Shown here: piece after piece, positions 1-12,200 of the stretch | Layout: each line of letters opens with the position of its first letter | Position numbering within the stretch: the stretch's first letter is position 1 | Assembly: GCF_030719035.1 (NCBI RefSeq) | Contig: NZ_CP132203.1 | Span: 4,606,501-4,670,500 of the forward strand | DNA length: 64,000 nucleotides | Direction of reading: 5' to 3' | Source of the DNA: Hahella sp. HNIBRBA332 | GTDB taxonomy: Bacteria; Pseudomonadota; Gammaproteobacteria; Pseudomonadales; Oleiphilaceae | Translations under genes and position numbers: made by a program | The notes under the pieces: generated by a model | Database searches by the model: none | Told to the model about the DNA's origin: nothing | Seen by the model: only the letters and a program-made list of their open reading frames with translations

Positions 1-296
1 TCACCTTCAAGAACTTCATCCTCTTCGTCTAAGTTTCCCTCGTCCATAAGATCTATAATTTTCCTGTATGGCTTACGAGGAGATAACTCTATGGCATTTG
101 TTTTTTTACTTGTAATCATCCGATTGATACCAAAGCTAAGAAACTCTACATTCAAGCTGCAAAGCTCCAGTCTATTCACACTTACATTCTCATCAATCAG
201 CATCACATCATCAGAGCTTATAATTATTTCAAGTGGAAATTTACTCCCACTTGCCGAGTAAGAAAAGCCATCAATCAACTTAACACTTAACTCCAT
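1..296 (-). CDS. Candidate immunity protein for the RHS toxin (C-terminus outside window)
   Basis: This reading frame starts with ATG at 296, is open to the window edge (at least 98 residues) and begins MELSVKLIDGFSYSASG. Its start lies two bases after the TAG stop of the giant RHS gene, so the two are almost certainly cotranscribed. The visible part is polar and acidic, with no signal peptide or membrane segment, which fits a soluble cytoplasmic protein. I do not recognise the family. In polymorphic toxin systems the gene immediately after a toxin's variable C-terminus usually encodes the cognate immunity protein. That placement is the only functional evidence here. The DNA is AT-rich, like the toxin tip it follows, which suggests the two travelled together. 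Confidence 0.6.
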   Translation of the reverse strand, partial: MELSVKLIDGFSYSASGSKFPLEIIISSDDVMLIDENVSVNRLELCSLNVEFLSFGINRMITSKKTNAIELSPRKPYRKIIDLMDEGNLDEEDEVLEG

Positions 297-298
297 AT

Positions 299-3200
299 CT
301 ACAAGCCTCTCCAATAGTTAAAGTAGTCAACAAATATTTTTTTATCGGCCTCGTTCAGCCCAAGCTTATTTGCTTGCCAAATATTTGTGGATGTAGCAAA
401 AACTTCTTTTTCTTGCAAAGTAAAAGTTCTTTCCCATGCACTCCGAGCCCTATAATGATTAAAAACTTTTTCATATGTACTTGTAGGAACAGGGAGATTC
501 AAACTTTTCAGCACTTTGTTAAACTGTCTCAAATGTCTAACTTCATGAAGAATTGTTAGAGCCATAATATCGCTATTTCCGAATTGTTTATTCAAAGAAA
601 TACTAGGACTCTTTCCTGTCAACGAAAAATATCCCATATCACCAGGGCTATTAAAGTTTTTGTGCCTTACCGAGTCAAACAACTCTCTTGTTTTCAATGC
701 ATACTCACTCCCAAAAGCCTCTTCAATTCTTGAAAAAGAAGCCTCGACCTGCTTGTCATAGGGTATTGCAATAAATGACTTATCAATCGTACCAACATGC
801 TTTCCTCGCATAAAAGTACTATCTGCGCCCCCCCCTATTCCCTCCAGCTTCCTTGCAAGCACAGAATTTACTCTTGCAGAAACTCTCGCTCCTACTTTCT
901 CCAGACTGAATAGCCCACCGATAGTACTAATCCCCTCATAACTTGCAGCCCCCAAGAGTTCTTGATCGTTGATATAAAGCTCATCTACTTGGAAGGGGGC
1001 CTCATAGCCCAAAGCTTTAGCTCCTATATTATAAAACTCCAATGGCGAGCTCTTAACCAACATATTGAACATCGACGCCATATTGTTGTAGTGGGTTTTT
1101 CCTACGCCGATGGCGCCATCCCAATAACTCCCTTCAACACCTCTTTCTCCCAGTGCCGTAATATTTGGAAAGATTGCTTCTTTCACGCTATCAAGCGTGA
1201 TGCCACTAAAGAGTTCAGATATTCTAGACATCATCGAGCTTTCTTCTGGGAATAATGTCTGACTGAAGTCCAGTTTCAGTAAAGCGTCGCTTATCAACAG
1301 CTCAACTCCAGAGTCTACATCCTTTTGAAATTCACCGAGCAAACTGTCAGTCTCGTCCCTCTCCTGAAGATAATTAAGCTCATACGCCGGGCCGACCGGC
1401 CCCTCACCATCCAGGCTCGCTATCCCATACTTATACAGATAATCGTCCGAATAAGACTTTTCAGTCGCGCTCACTGTAGCAGCCGAGCTTTGTTGACTCT
1501 CCTTAGCAACTCCCGACAACGCCAAACCTCCCAACGTACTACCAACAACCCCCGCGATCATTCCCACATAGTCAGGGCGATAGTCTTCGCTGTCATAGAC
1601 CGCTACGCGAACGGCTTCAGATACTGCGCCGGCGGTGAGGCCTTGGACAACGTCTCTGGCGATACTGGAATTTTTAATGCTGCTAGGAAGCAGACCGTCG
1701 ACATAGCCCTGTAGGCCTTTGTTGTAAAATGCATTTTCATCGCCGACGCCAATGCCGCTCATTACTGAGGCGGCGGCGAAGCTGGTGGCGACGTCTCTCC
1801 AGCGGAAGGTGGTGGGGAGATTGGTGGCTTTGCCAGCCAAGTAGTTGGAGCCAACTGCGGCACCAGCTGTAGCAGCGTTTTGCGCCCATTGGTCCCATCC
1901 GTTTACTTTGACATAGCTATTGGCGCCCGCGGTCGCCGCGCCAGTCAGTCCCGAGCGTACGGCGCCTCGAAGAGAAAAGTGTTCTTGCAGTCCAAACTCT
2001 TTCGCCGCCAACTGAGAAGCGGCGCTACTCAAGAAACCTCCAGCAAATCCTCCTGCCGCCACAGCCGTGTAGCCCAATCCATTGGCGACAAAACCACCGG
2101 CCACCGCTGCTGCGCCCGATTCTGCTACGGTTGCGCCAATTAAGCTTCCGATTCCTTGAATTGCGGCGGGCGTCACCAAAACAGCTATTGCAACAGCAAT
2201 CACAATAACCAGAAAGGCCTTGAAACCGCATTTCTTCTTGGGTGGTGGGGGCGGTGGCGGATCTGGCAATGTCGGGCTGGTATCGCCCAACGCCAGCCCC
2301 GGATCATAAGGTCTGAATGTCTCCGAGTTGTTATGGATGTTGGTGACGACATTCGGCACTTTCAGGTTGAAGCCGGCGACCAACTTCTCCGAGCCGTTCA
2401 ACCCATTGACGTCCGCCAGAATGTACCAAAGAGAGCTATCTCCCCATACCGATAGCGCGACGCTTTGCAGAGTATCACCTTCACTGACAACATAATAACT
2501 CGGAGACCTGCCAGGGTAGTTCGGGTTGATCGGCTGATAGTTTTGATCAAAGTCAGCAGAAGTCGTGGGCGTAACCCTTTCACGTATATCGTTGTGCTTA
2601 TTGGCGTCCTGCTGCGCCAACGCCTGTGCATAGTCAAACCGGGAGGGAACCGGATCATTACCTACATCGCCAATGACTTTGTTGTTGGCGAAGTAGAACC
2701 TGCGTACATATGGAGACTTGTTCTCAGATACACGCTCATCACGATTCAACTCTTGCCGTCTAAGAACTCGTCCCTGATAGTTGGTGACATAGTCAATGGA
2801 GCGACCGGTGTGGCCATCCAACAAGTAAGTGTTATATCCATTAGCGTCATAGGTATAAACTGAACGCCCTTCTTTCCAGCCAACTTTTAAGTAATCTTTA
2901 CTTCCTGTGCCGCCAATTCTCACTTCCGTCGCTTTAAAACTGTCCCACTTATCGTAATCATCATAGATATACGACGTCGTTATCTGAGTCTCCATCGACG
3001 TACCATCTGACTCATAGTTCGTCTGGATCACATTCTTAATGGTCTTGCCGTCCATCAGATAGTTATAGTCCAGCTCCGATTTCTTTTTCGTCAGATCTGT
3101 GGCGTCTTTATAGGTCGTGTCTTTATCCACAACGCCATCTTTGTCATAGGTGTAGCCGTGGTGCGAGGTCACGTTAAAGGAAGCGTCATATTCCGTATAG

Positions 3201-6200
3201 GTCTGCATATGGCCGACGTTGTTATGCACACGTTTGGCGCGCAAGGATTCCACTCCGCCAGGAGCGGTTTTCAGGAAAACCCTGTCTACGGTACCCAAGT
3301 CGCCGTAATCATAGCGCTCGTAGCTATACGCAGCCACGCCATTGTTATCCAGCAGATTGCTTTCCGCACTCTTACGATTGCCATCAGCATAATATTGGAT
3401 GGCGTAGCCGGTGTTGCCTTGATCAATCACATAGCCGCCATTGCTTCCCCTACGGCGACCCATGGTGATATTGAAACGGTCTTCCTTGTCATACAGATAG
3501 AAAAACGTTTGCGGATCTTTCGCCGGTCTGGCGCCGCTTGCATCGGTATATTCCAGGTACTTGGTATCGGTAAAACGACGGTTGCCGTTGGCGTCGTAGC
3601 CGTATTTGATATCAAAGCTGGGGTCCACAACCTGTTTGACCCGGTTCAGCTCATCATAATAAATACGGGCCACCTGGTAGGGCAGATAGTCTGAGTAACC
3701 GTCTGTTGAGGCGCTGTCCGCATCGTGGGCCAGATCGTAATAGGCCTCCAGGGTGCGATTGCCGTTTTTATCATACTGGTAACTCGCCTTGGTTCCCGCT
3801 CCGCGGTCAATAACCTCTTTGAGATAACCGTTAGCATAGTAACGATACTCAATATCCTGGTTATTGCGGGCAGCGCTATGTCTAGATTGGGACTCGCTTA
3901 AGGCAGTGTTCCCCGTTTGCCGCATCAGCCAGCCCGCCTGGTTGTAGTCGTAAGAGAAAACATGGCCGCCCAAATCGTTATGCAGTCGGGCGCGACCGAA
4001 ATAATCAGACTGATCTGTGATGCGATTTAACTCGCCACTGCCGCCGTACATGCCGGTTTGTGTGATTTTCTCGTAGCCCCCCAAACCTCCGCCAATGGAC
4101 TCAATATAACGATATGCGTACCGAGTCTTGCGACCAGCAAAACTGGCATGCTCGCGGACTCGACCCACGCCGTCATAGAGATAGGTTTCTGTATTCCCAG
4201 CCGCATCAGTATGGGTAATGCGGTTACCCAGAGAGTCATAACCATAACTATCCTGCGCATAAAACTGACCCGCGGCGTTGAAGCGTTTTTGGGAGGTGAG
4301 ATTGCCTACGGCATCGTAACCATACTGGATACGCTGTCCCAGCTCCGTGACTTCCGTACGTTTAGCGCCGTAGATGTCGTACGCAAAGGATTTCGTCGCT
4401 CCCGTGCGATCATAGGACTTAACGACCTGCCCGTTTTCCACCACCTGCTTCTTGTAATAAACATCGCCGGTATAGTGGCTGCGCGCGTCCCTGACGGCGA
4501 CCTGCTCGCCCAGTTCATTGTAGTAATACGAGGTGATGGGTCTGGCGCGCACCGCATCGGACTTCTCAGGATTGATATCGGTCTCTGGCTTCACCTCTCG
4601 GACCAGCTTCCCTAACTGGTTATATTCATAACGGGTGACGTTGCCTGAAACGGCGACCTGGACGGGTTGACCATGCTCGTCATACACCAGATCGCCCTTG
4701 CTGTCGTACTTCTCCTTCGTACGCCGACCATCCACTTCCGCAACCACGTCGCCAAACGCGTTATAGCGATTCTGACGACGAATAATATTGCCTTCGACGG
4801 AACCATAAGTGGCGTTGAAGCCTTCGTCTTGCGTGGTTGCTCCCGCAGATTTGACATAGTGATATGCAAGGCTGCGTAGATAGCTGTTTTGTAGTGTGTT
4901 GCCTGACCAGGGAGCAGTGGTTTGTGTGCCTTGGGCTGATTCGGAATGGCCTTTCCAGGTTTCTTCCCATAAGCTGCCGCCTCCGTGGATGTAGTCAAAC
5001 TCTCTCAAAACGACCAAATTACTGGCAATAGAGTCCCTGCTTAACTTTAATTGAGAGAGATGTTCTCCTGACGCATTCGTAACCCAAGCATCCACATGGA
5101 GGGGGCGGTCATATATCTCCTCCAAATTCCATACGATTTTGTTAGAGTTAAATGTAGACAGCCTTGGATGAAATTGTTGCCCGGCAACAAAAAACTCTCC
5201 ATTTAGAGATCGCGCATCGGCGCCAAAGTTTGAGAACGAAATTAGAGGAGGAACATTTAGAATAGAGTTAAGTTCAAACCCTCCATTAACTTGAAACTCC
5301 ACTTCCCTGTTTATAATTAGTTCATTGCCTCGATATAGACTCATATATTTAGGCGGCAGCATAGGTAAGTCACGTATTCTGGTTGTCCTTCCAGGGGTAA
5401 CTTCAAGGTCTACAGCGCCATTATAACCATTCGCAATTCGTAGAACTAAAATCTCTCCTTGGAGTGCTCTAATCTCTGGGACAGTTATTTCATATTCAGA
5501 TTCGCTCCACATTCCATTTCCAGTCTGCTTAATCTTTATACTAGATGAAGGACTGTATAGAACCTCTCCTACCGGCAACTGACTCTCATTAGTTCTTCTG
5601 GATGCATATATACTCGACGACTCGCTATGTAGTCGACGCGTTTGCTCCAAATCCACTTTTTCCTGAAACTTATGCGATTCGATTGAGCGCGCAGAGGTCA
5701 CCCACTTTTCAGTTGCAACAGCGCCATTGTTGTCGTATTCCACCCAGCGATCACTGATTCTGGTTTCCGCTTTCAGAACATATTCAGTTTGTACTGTGGT
5801 TTTAGTGTTAGCGTAGTTATTTGAATCTACATACTTATCCACGATGGTTTTCACCACCTTTTTGGCGGTCATGGTCACGGTAGCGGTTTGATTCTCCACC
5901 GGCAGGACCCAAGCGGAAGGGGTTTTATCTTGCTCTGTCGCCAATCGATCGCCAACGAGCTCGCCCAGCACACCCCCCTTATCGTCGCGCAACTCCAGTC
6001 GATACCCATAGCGCGCCGCCTTCAATCCCAGCAGCTCAAGCTGTTCGCTGGAAGCGCCCTCACGCACTCCGCTGTCAACAATATGCTCGTCCAATGAGAG
6101 ATAAGTCAGCTTCCAGCTTTTTACTTCCGAGTCCAACAAGCTGATGTTTAACGCCGCGCTATTTTCTCTCAGGTTGACATCAATTTTGGCCAACTGGATT

Positions 6201-9200
6201 TCCTGAGTAGCAACAGAATCATCATTCGGATCAAAGCCCGGGACTGTCCCAACGGTTGTTTTCTCTCCCGTCCCATACTTTTGTTGGATTTTCGCTATTG
6301 AATCCGTTTCGGGATCATTTATGTTGATCCAGACGGTATCTCTTACGGGCATCCCCGCCGCAATCGTCTTCGTATCGACAGGCGCCAGCCCCAACGAAGG
6401 CTCTCCCGCCCCAACCCATGGCCCTAACGTCGGCGCTGTGCCGCTATCGTAGCCAGGCTGTCCTTGTACGCCTTCCGCGCCCTTCCATCGGATCTCCCCG
6501 CTTAACCCTTCAAAGGTCATGGGCGGCTCCACCACATCCGTCAACTGCCCTTTGGCGTCATACACGCTGACGCGGATCTGTACGTCTTTCGGCGAGAGTT
6601 TGGCGGCGTCCGCGGCGCTCTTAATGTCTTTCAGGGTGACGGTTTTTCCATCCAGCTCAAAACTGTCGATGGTCAGCATTTCCATCGTCGCCTTGCCGTT
6701 GGCGTCATACAGGTACAACTTCCAGGCGCCGTTGTCCTTATTGGTTTTAAGCACGCGTCCAATATGGTCGTAGACGAACTGCTCCTGCCACTGTCCCGCT
6801 TTGCCTTTCGCTTCAATCTCGCCATAGCTGTTGTAGCGCACTTCGCTGCTGACGGTTTCGCTTAGATAGGTCGGGTCCACTTCCCAGCGTTTGATTTCCT
6901 GATCCTGAGCGTCATAGATAAAGAAGACGTCCAGGGTGCGATTATGCGTCGAACCGCTGCTGTAGCCGCCGACCAGCGTCTGCTGACGGGTCACATTGCC
7001 ATAGCTGTCGTAGTTGTATTGGATACGACGGTTATCCGCATCCAGAGACGTGATAGTGCGGCCCAGTCGATCGAGCACATGAATCTCAGTGCGCGTTTGC
7101 TTCGTCTTACGGTCTGCGCTAACGCCTTCACGGCTGCTGCTGAACGCGCCGCCGTCGGCGCGAACCGCCGTAGCGCTGATGCTCACCTGCTCGCCAAACG
7201 CGTTATAAGACTGGCTCTGACGTCGACGCACCGTATCCCCTTCGAAGTCCGTGAAGGTTTCTCCGGTTTGCGTCTCTTGCCGCCCCAGATTGTCGTAAGT
7301 GAACTCCGTGACATGATTGACGCCCGGGCGCACCACTTTCACTACGTTGCCCATGCCGTCGTATGTGTAAGCGGTGACCAGATCGCCGCTGGTATGGCTG
7401 AGCGCGCCACTGCTCTTGTCGATGGCGCTGTAGGCGACGCCTTTCTTGATCTCCTGCACCTTACGGCCCAGGTTGTCGTAGCGGAACTCCGTCACCCGGT
7501 TGTCGGCGTTGCGCGGCGCCGGCTTATCCGGGTCGCTGCTGGGCGCCGGGTCCGTTTTCGCTTCTGCAATCAACGTTGGGGCGCTGCGACTGGATTGATC
7601 CGCCGCCAGCGCCTGCAAGGTCGTTCCTTTGAGCGGCACGGCGAACTGGGTTTCTTTCGTCACCGAGCCGCGATAGTCGTATTCCCACGCAATGGCGACC
7701 CCCAGCGGGTCCACCTGCAGGATGCGATTACCGCGATCGTCATAAAAGTAGTAGGTCGGCTGGTAGTTGGCGTCCACGGACTTCACCACCTGCCCGTTGC
7801 CGTCGTAATAGGACTGCGTGGTTTGCGCGCCGACGTAATAGCCCGTGCGCTCCGTGTCCTCCCCGCCGCCATGAATGACCGCATTGAGGTCAAACAACTG
7901 CTCGTCACGGGTGCGGGTGGCGATGACGCGGTTTTCCCGATCGTAATAGGTGTTCAGCTCACGATAGTCGTCACTGTCCTTATTCATCAACGCCGAGACT
8001 TCCGTCGCGCCATACCCCAGCGTCAAGCGCTCGCCATACTGCCGCACCTGAATGCGGTTACCCGCCGCATCGTAGGTCATGGCGGAGAGGCCAAAGTCTG
8101 CGTTAACCGCCCAGATCTGTTGACTCAAGGCGTTGTAACCATAGCGCTCCACTCGCGCCGCGCCGACAGGCGTGGTTCCGTTCTGATGCGCTTGTCGGGT
8201 CGTTGCAACGACCTGCCCCATCTGATCGTATTCGGTGCGGGTATGCAGACTGACGTTATTGTAAGTGGCGTTGGCGGCGGCGTCGTAGATGCCGTCCATC
8301 GCCTGATCAATGCGCAGAATCTCCCGGTTCAGCTTGTCATAGCGGTATTCCGTAGTGCGGCTCTGTTCCGCGATATTCGCCGCCTGCGTCACCTTCACTT
8401 TGTTGCCCAGGGCGTCGTACTGATAACGCGTCTCTACGCCTGCGTTGGCCAGCAGCGTCACCGAGCGGTCGTCGTTGGCCCGGTATACCCTGACCGCCGG
8501 CGTCACTTCCTTGATCAAGCGGTTGGCGGCGTCGTAGACATAGCGATACGCCTGGGTTTCGACGACGCCTTGTCCTTGCTGGTAGTTCTGCAGCTTGTCC
8601 ACCATGCGGATGCGGTTGCCCGCTTTGTCGTACTCAAAACGCTCCACATAGTTCTTCACCGCCCCATCCAGCTGAGTATGGCGATAAACGATATCGCTGA
8701 CCCGATCCAGCGTGTCGAAGACGTAATCGGTGCGTCCGCCGACCTGATAAATATGCGCGTTGGGATTGACCGCCCCCGTATTGACGCTGCTGATGCGGCC
8801 GGCGATGACGCTGAGCGCCGTGCTTTCGTTCAGTCCGGAAAGGGTGATCGGCGCATAATGCTCGATCTTGCTTTTTACTTTGCCGGTGCTGGTGTACTGG
8901 TTTTCTATGACGTAGCCGGCGGGATCGACGCTGTAACGCAGGCGATTGAGGCTGTCGTAGTAGAAGTAGCCTGTTTTGCCGACGCCATCGATCACTTTAG
9001 CGATATTGCCAAAGGCGTCGTAGGTGGTGGACTTGACCTGACCGTTGGCGTCCGTCTCGGAGATTTTACGGCCCAGCGTGTCGAAACGCTGCTGGCGGGA
9101 GTACAGCTCATACAGCGCCTGCTTATGGAAGCTGTTCAGGTTCTCCGCCTTGTCCGGCAGACTGTAAAGCTGCGTCTTCAAGTGCGCGGGAATTTGCAGC

Positions 9201-12200
9201 GCCATCGCTTCCGCACGATTAACGCTCCCACCACTGGCGACACTGCGAATCAGCGCGCGCATTTCCTGCGCCCAGGCGTCGTTGCTCTCCACCAACGCGT
9301 AAGCGCGTGGATCAATCACCCGCTCCACCTGACCGAAGGCGTCGTAGACGTAGCCGGTGCTGCTGGCGTTCGCCGTGCCGAACGCTTTGGTTTCCTTTAC
9401 CACCCGGTTCAGGTCGTCGAATTCGTAGCGCGTGGTGCGCTCCAGGGCGGAGCCCTCCGCTTCGATCAACGCCGTGACGTTGCCGTAGCGGTCATATTCC
9501 TTACGTGTCAGAGTGGAGACGCCATTGAGCTCCGGCGTACGGATGCGCTCCTGGCGATTGAGGGCGTCGTATTCGTAACGGGTATGCCGGTCTCCGCTCA
9601 CCGGATCGTTATTCGCCGGGACGTTCGCCGTGGCGTAATCCGCCGCCGTGCGTTCATGGATCGACACTTCCGTGATGTACTGGCTTTCCTGAATCAGGTT
9701 GTCGAAGCCGTCGTACTGGTAGCGCGTCACCGCGCCTTTGCGCGCGCTGGCGCTGATGTCCGCGTCGTCGACGGAATCCTTCGGCGTCAGTTTGGCGATC
9801 AGGCGGTTGTCCGCATCGTAGGCGAAGGTGGTGACGTTGCCCCGCGCGTCGGTCACCGCCGTGCGGTTGCCGTGGGCGTCGTAGGCGTAGCTTTCAGTAA
9901 TCCAGGTTTCCGCGCCGCCGGTCATCAGCCGCTGCGACTGGCTGATTTTACGGCCGGCGTCGTCATAGGCGTAGCGGGTGATGCGGGTTTCCGCATCCGG
10001 ATGCAGCCCCGACAGGGCGCTCAGGGTCGCCGCCTGGGTCCAGGGGGCGGCGTAACGGCGTTCTTCCGTCACCTGCCCCTGTCCGTTGTACAGGGTTTCC
10101 GAGACGTAGTTCTCGCCGTCCAGGCTGTAGCGCAGGCGTCCCAGGGCGTCGTAAACCCGACGGCTGTGCTGGTTCGCCGCCGCGCTGCGATGGGCGTCCG
10201 CCGCCTGCGTCACTTGCGTCAGGGTCGCCGCGGTTCCGAGATTCAGGCTGGCGGCGTAGCGCACGCGATGGGTCAGACGACCGGCGTGGTCGTACTCCTG
10301 TTCGATCAGGCGTCCGCCAGCGTCTATCCGGTAGATTTCCAGGCCGCGGGCGTCGTAGAAGACCTGCTCCACCCGGTCCCCGGCTGAAGCGTGGCCTTGC
10401 ACATAAGTTTCCAGCGCCGCCGCCGTCAGCGGCTGGCTCAGGTCATAGGCCGCGACGTAACTCAGGGTGCGCGTCACCTGGCCATTATGATCGTATTCCA
10501 GTTCGGTGATATGGCCCTGGTGATCCAGCTTGAAGCGCGCCTGGCCCAGGCTGTCGTACACCATGTAAGCATGTTGCGCCCGGGTCTCGCCCGCGACAAA
10601 CTGCGCCAGCGCCGCTTCGCTGTAATCGGCGCCGCTGTAGGCGGTTTCGTAGCGCAGCGTCTGCGTCGCCCGGCCCGCCGCGTCGTAACGGGTCTCCGTC
10701 ACCTGCCCCAGGGCGTTCAGGCTGAAGCGCGCCAGACCGCGCGCGTCGTACGCCGTGCGGCTGACGTTGACGCGTCCCGCCGGGGCGTCCAGCCGCGTTC
10801 CGATCACCACGTCTTTCAGCAGGGAGCCGCCTTTGTAAAAGGAGCTGTCGATGGCGTACGCCTTGCTCGAGTCCGCCACTTTCGCGGAGGTGTACACCAG
10901 CGTAAAGCCGGCGTCGGTTTCCCGTTTGATGTAGTAGTTGACCTTGCCGTTTTTCAGCTCGATGCGGTAACGGGTGTCCCCGGGCAGCACACCCAGTTCC
11001 TTCACCTTGGTCGAGTCTTCATAGCAGCGCACCACGCCGCCCTGCTTGCGGTAAAACGCGAAGTTCAGATCCTCGTAGGTAGTGCCCCCATCCTTCTCGC
11101 TCAAACCACAGAACACGGCATTGACGCCCTCCGAGGGCAGGCTGAATTCAACATAGCCCTCGCCCCGAATGCTCTGCCGCGATCTCACGCTGCCGGTAAA
11201 GTCTCTCGCTTCCGGCACGTCCAGCTGCTCAATGCGCGACGAACCGCCCACCAGCGGGCCGGTGCGCTTGGACCACTCCGCCGCCTGCGGCAGCCATTGC
11301 TCCACGCCCGCTTCGGTGTAGGCCACATCCGCCGGCAACGCCCCGTTGTACTGATAGGTGGCGATCACCCGTCCCGCCGCGTCGTATTCCCGCTCCGTCA
11401 CATGGCCCAGCGCGTCGATCTCAAACCGCGCCTGGCCTTTGGCGTCATACACCAGGCGCCCGCTGCGCGGCTGACTTTGTGCGCTGGCGAACTGGGTCAG
11501 CGCCGCTTCGCTATAATCCGGGCCGGCGTAGGCGCGGTCATAGCTAAGTTTTTCCGCCACCTGTCCCAGGGCGTCGTAACGGTTCTCCGTGACGTAGCCC
11601 AACGCGTCAATGGTGAAACGCGCCTGGCCTTTGGCGTCGTAGACTACGCGGGATTGAGTGTGAGAGGGTTTGCCGCTGACAAAGGACTGCAGACCGCTTT
11701 CCGAAGCGCTGCCCCCCGTATAAGCGCCATCGTAGATGCGCGTTTCAACTGCTCGCCCCAGCGCGTCATAGCGGGTCTCGGTCACCTGTCCCAGTGCGTC
11801 AATCGTAAAACGCACCTGGCTTTTGGCGTCATACACCAAACGAGAATGGGATGCAGGGGTTTCGCCATTCGCGAAGGTCTGCAAGGCGCTCTCAGTAAAG
11901 ACGCCACCCGTGTAGGCATGGCTGTAGCTAAGTTTCTCGGTTACCCGGCCCAGCGCGTCGTAGCGGTTCTCCGTCACCTGTCCCAAGGCGTCAATGGTGA
12001 AGCGCACCTGGCTTTTGGCGTCATACACCAAACGGGAATGAGAAGCCGACGTTTGCCCGCTGATGAAGGTTTGCAGGGCGCTTTCGGTAAAAGCGGCGCC
12101 AGTGTAAGCAGAGCTGTAGTTGAGTTTCTCGGTTACCCGACCCAAGGCGTCGTAGCGGCTCTCCGTCACCTGTCCGAGGGCGTCGACCGTAAAACGCGCC

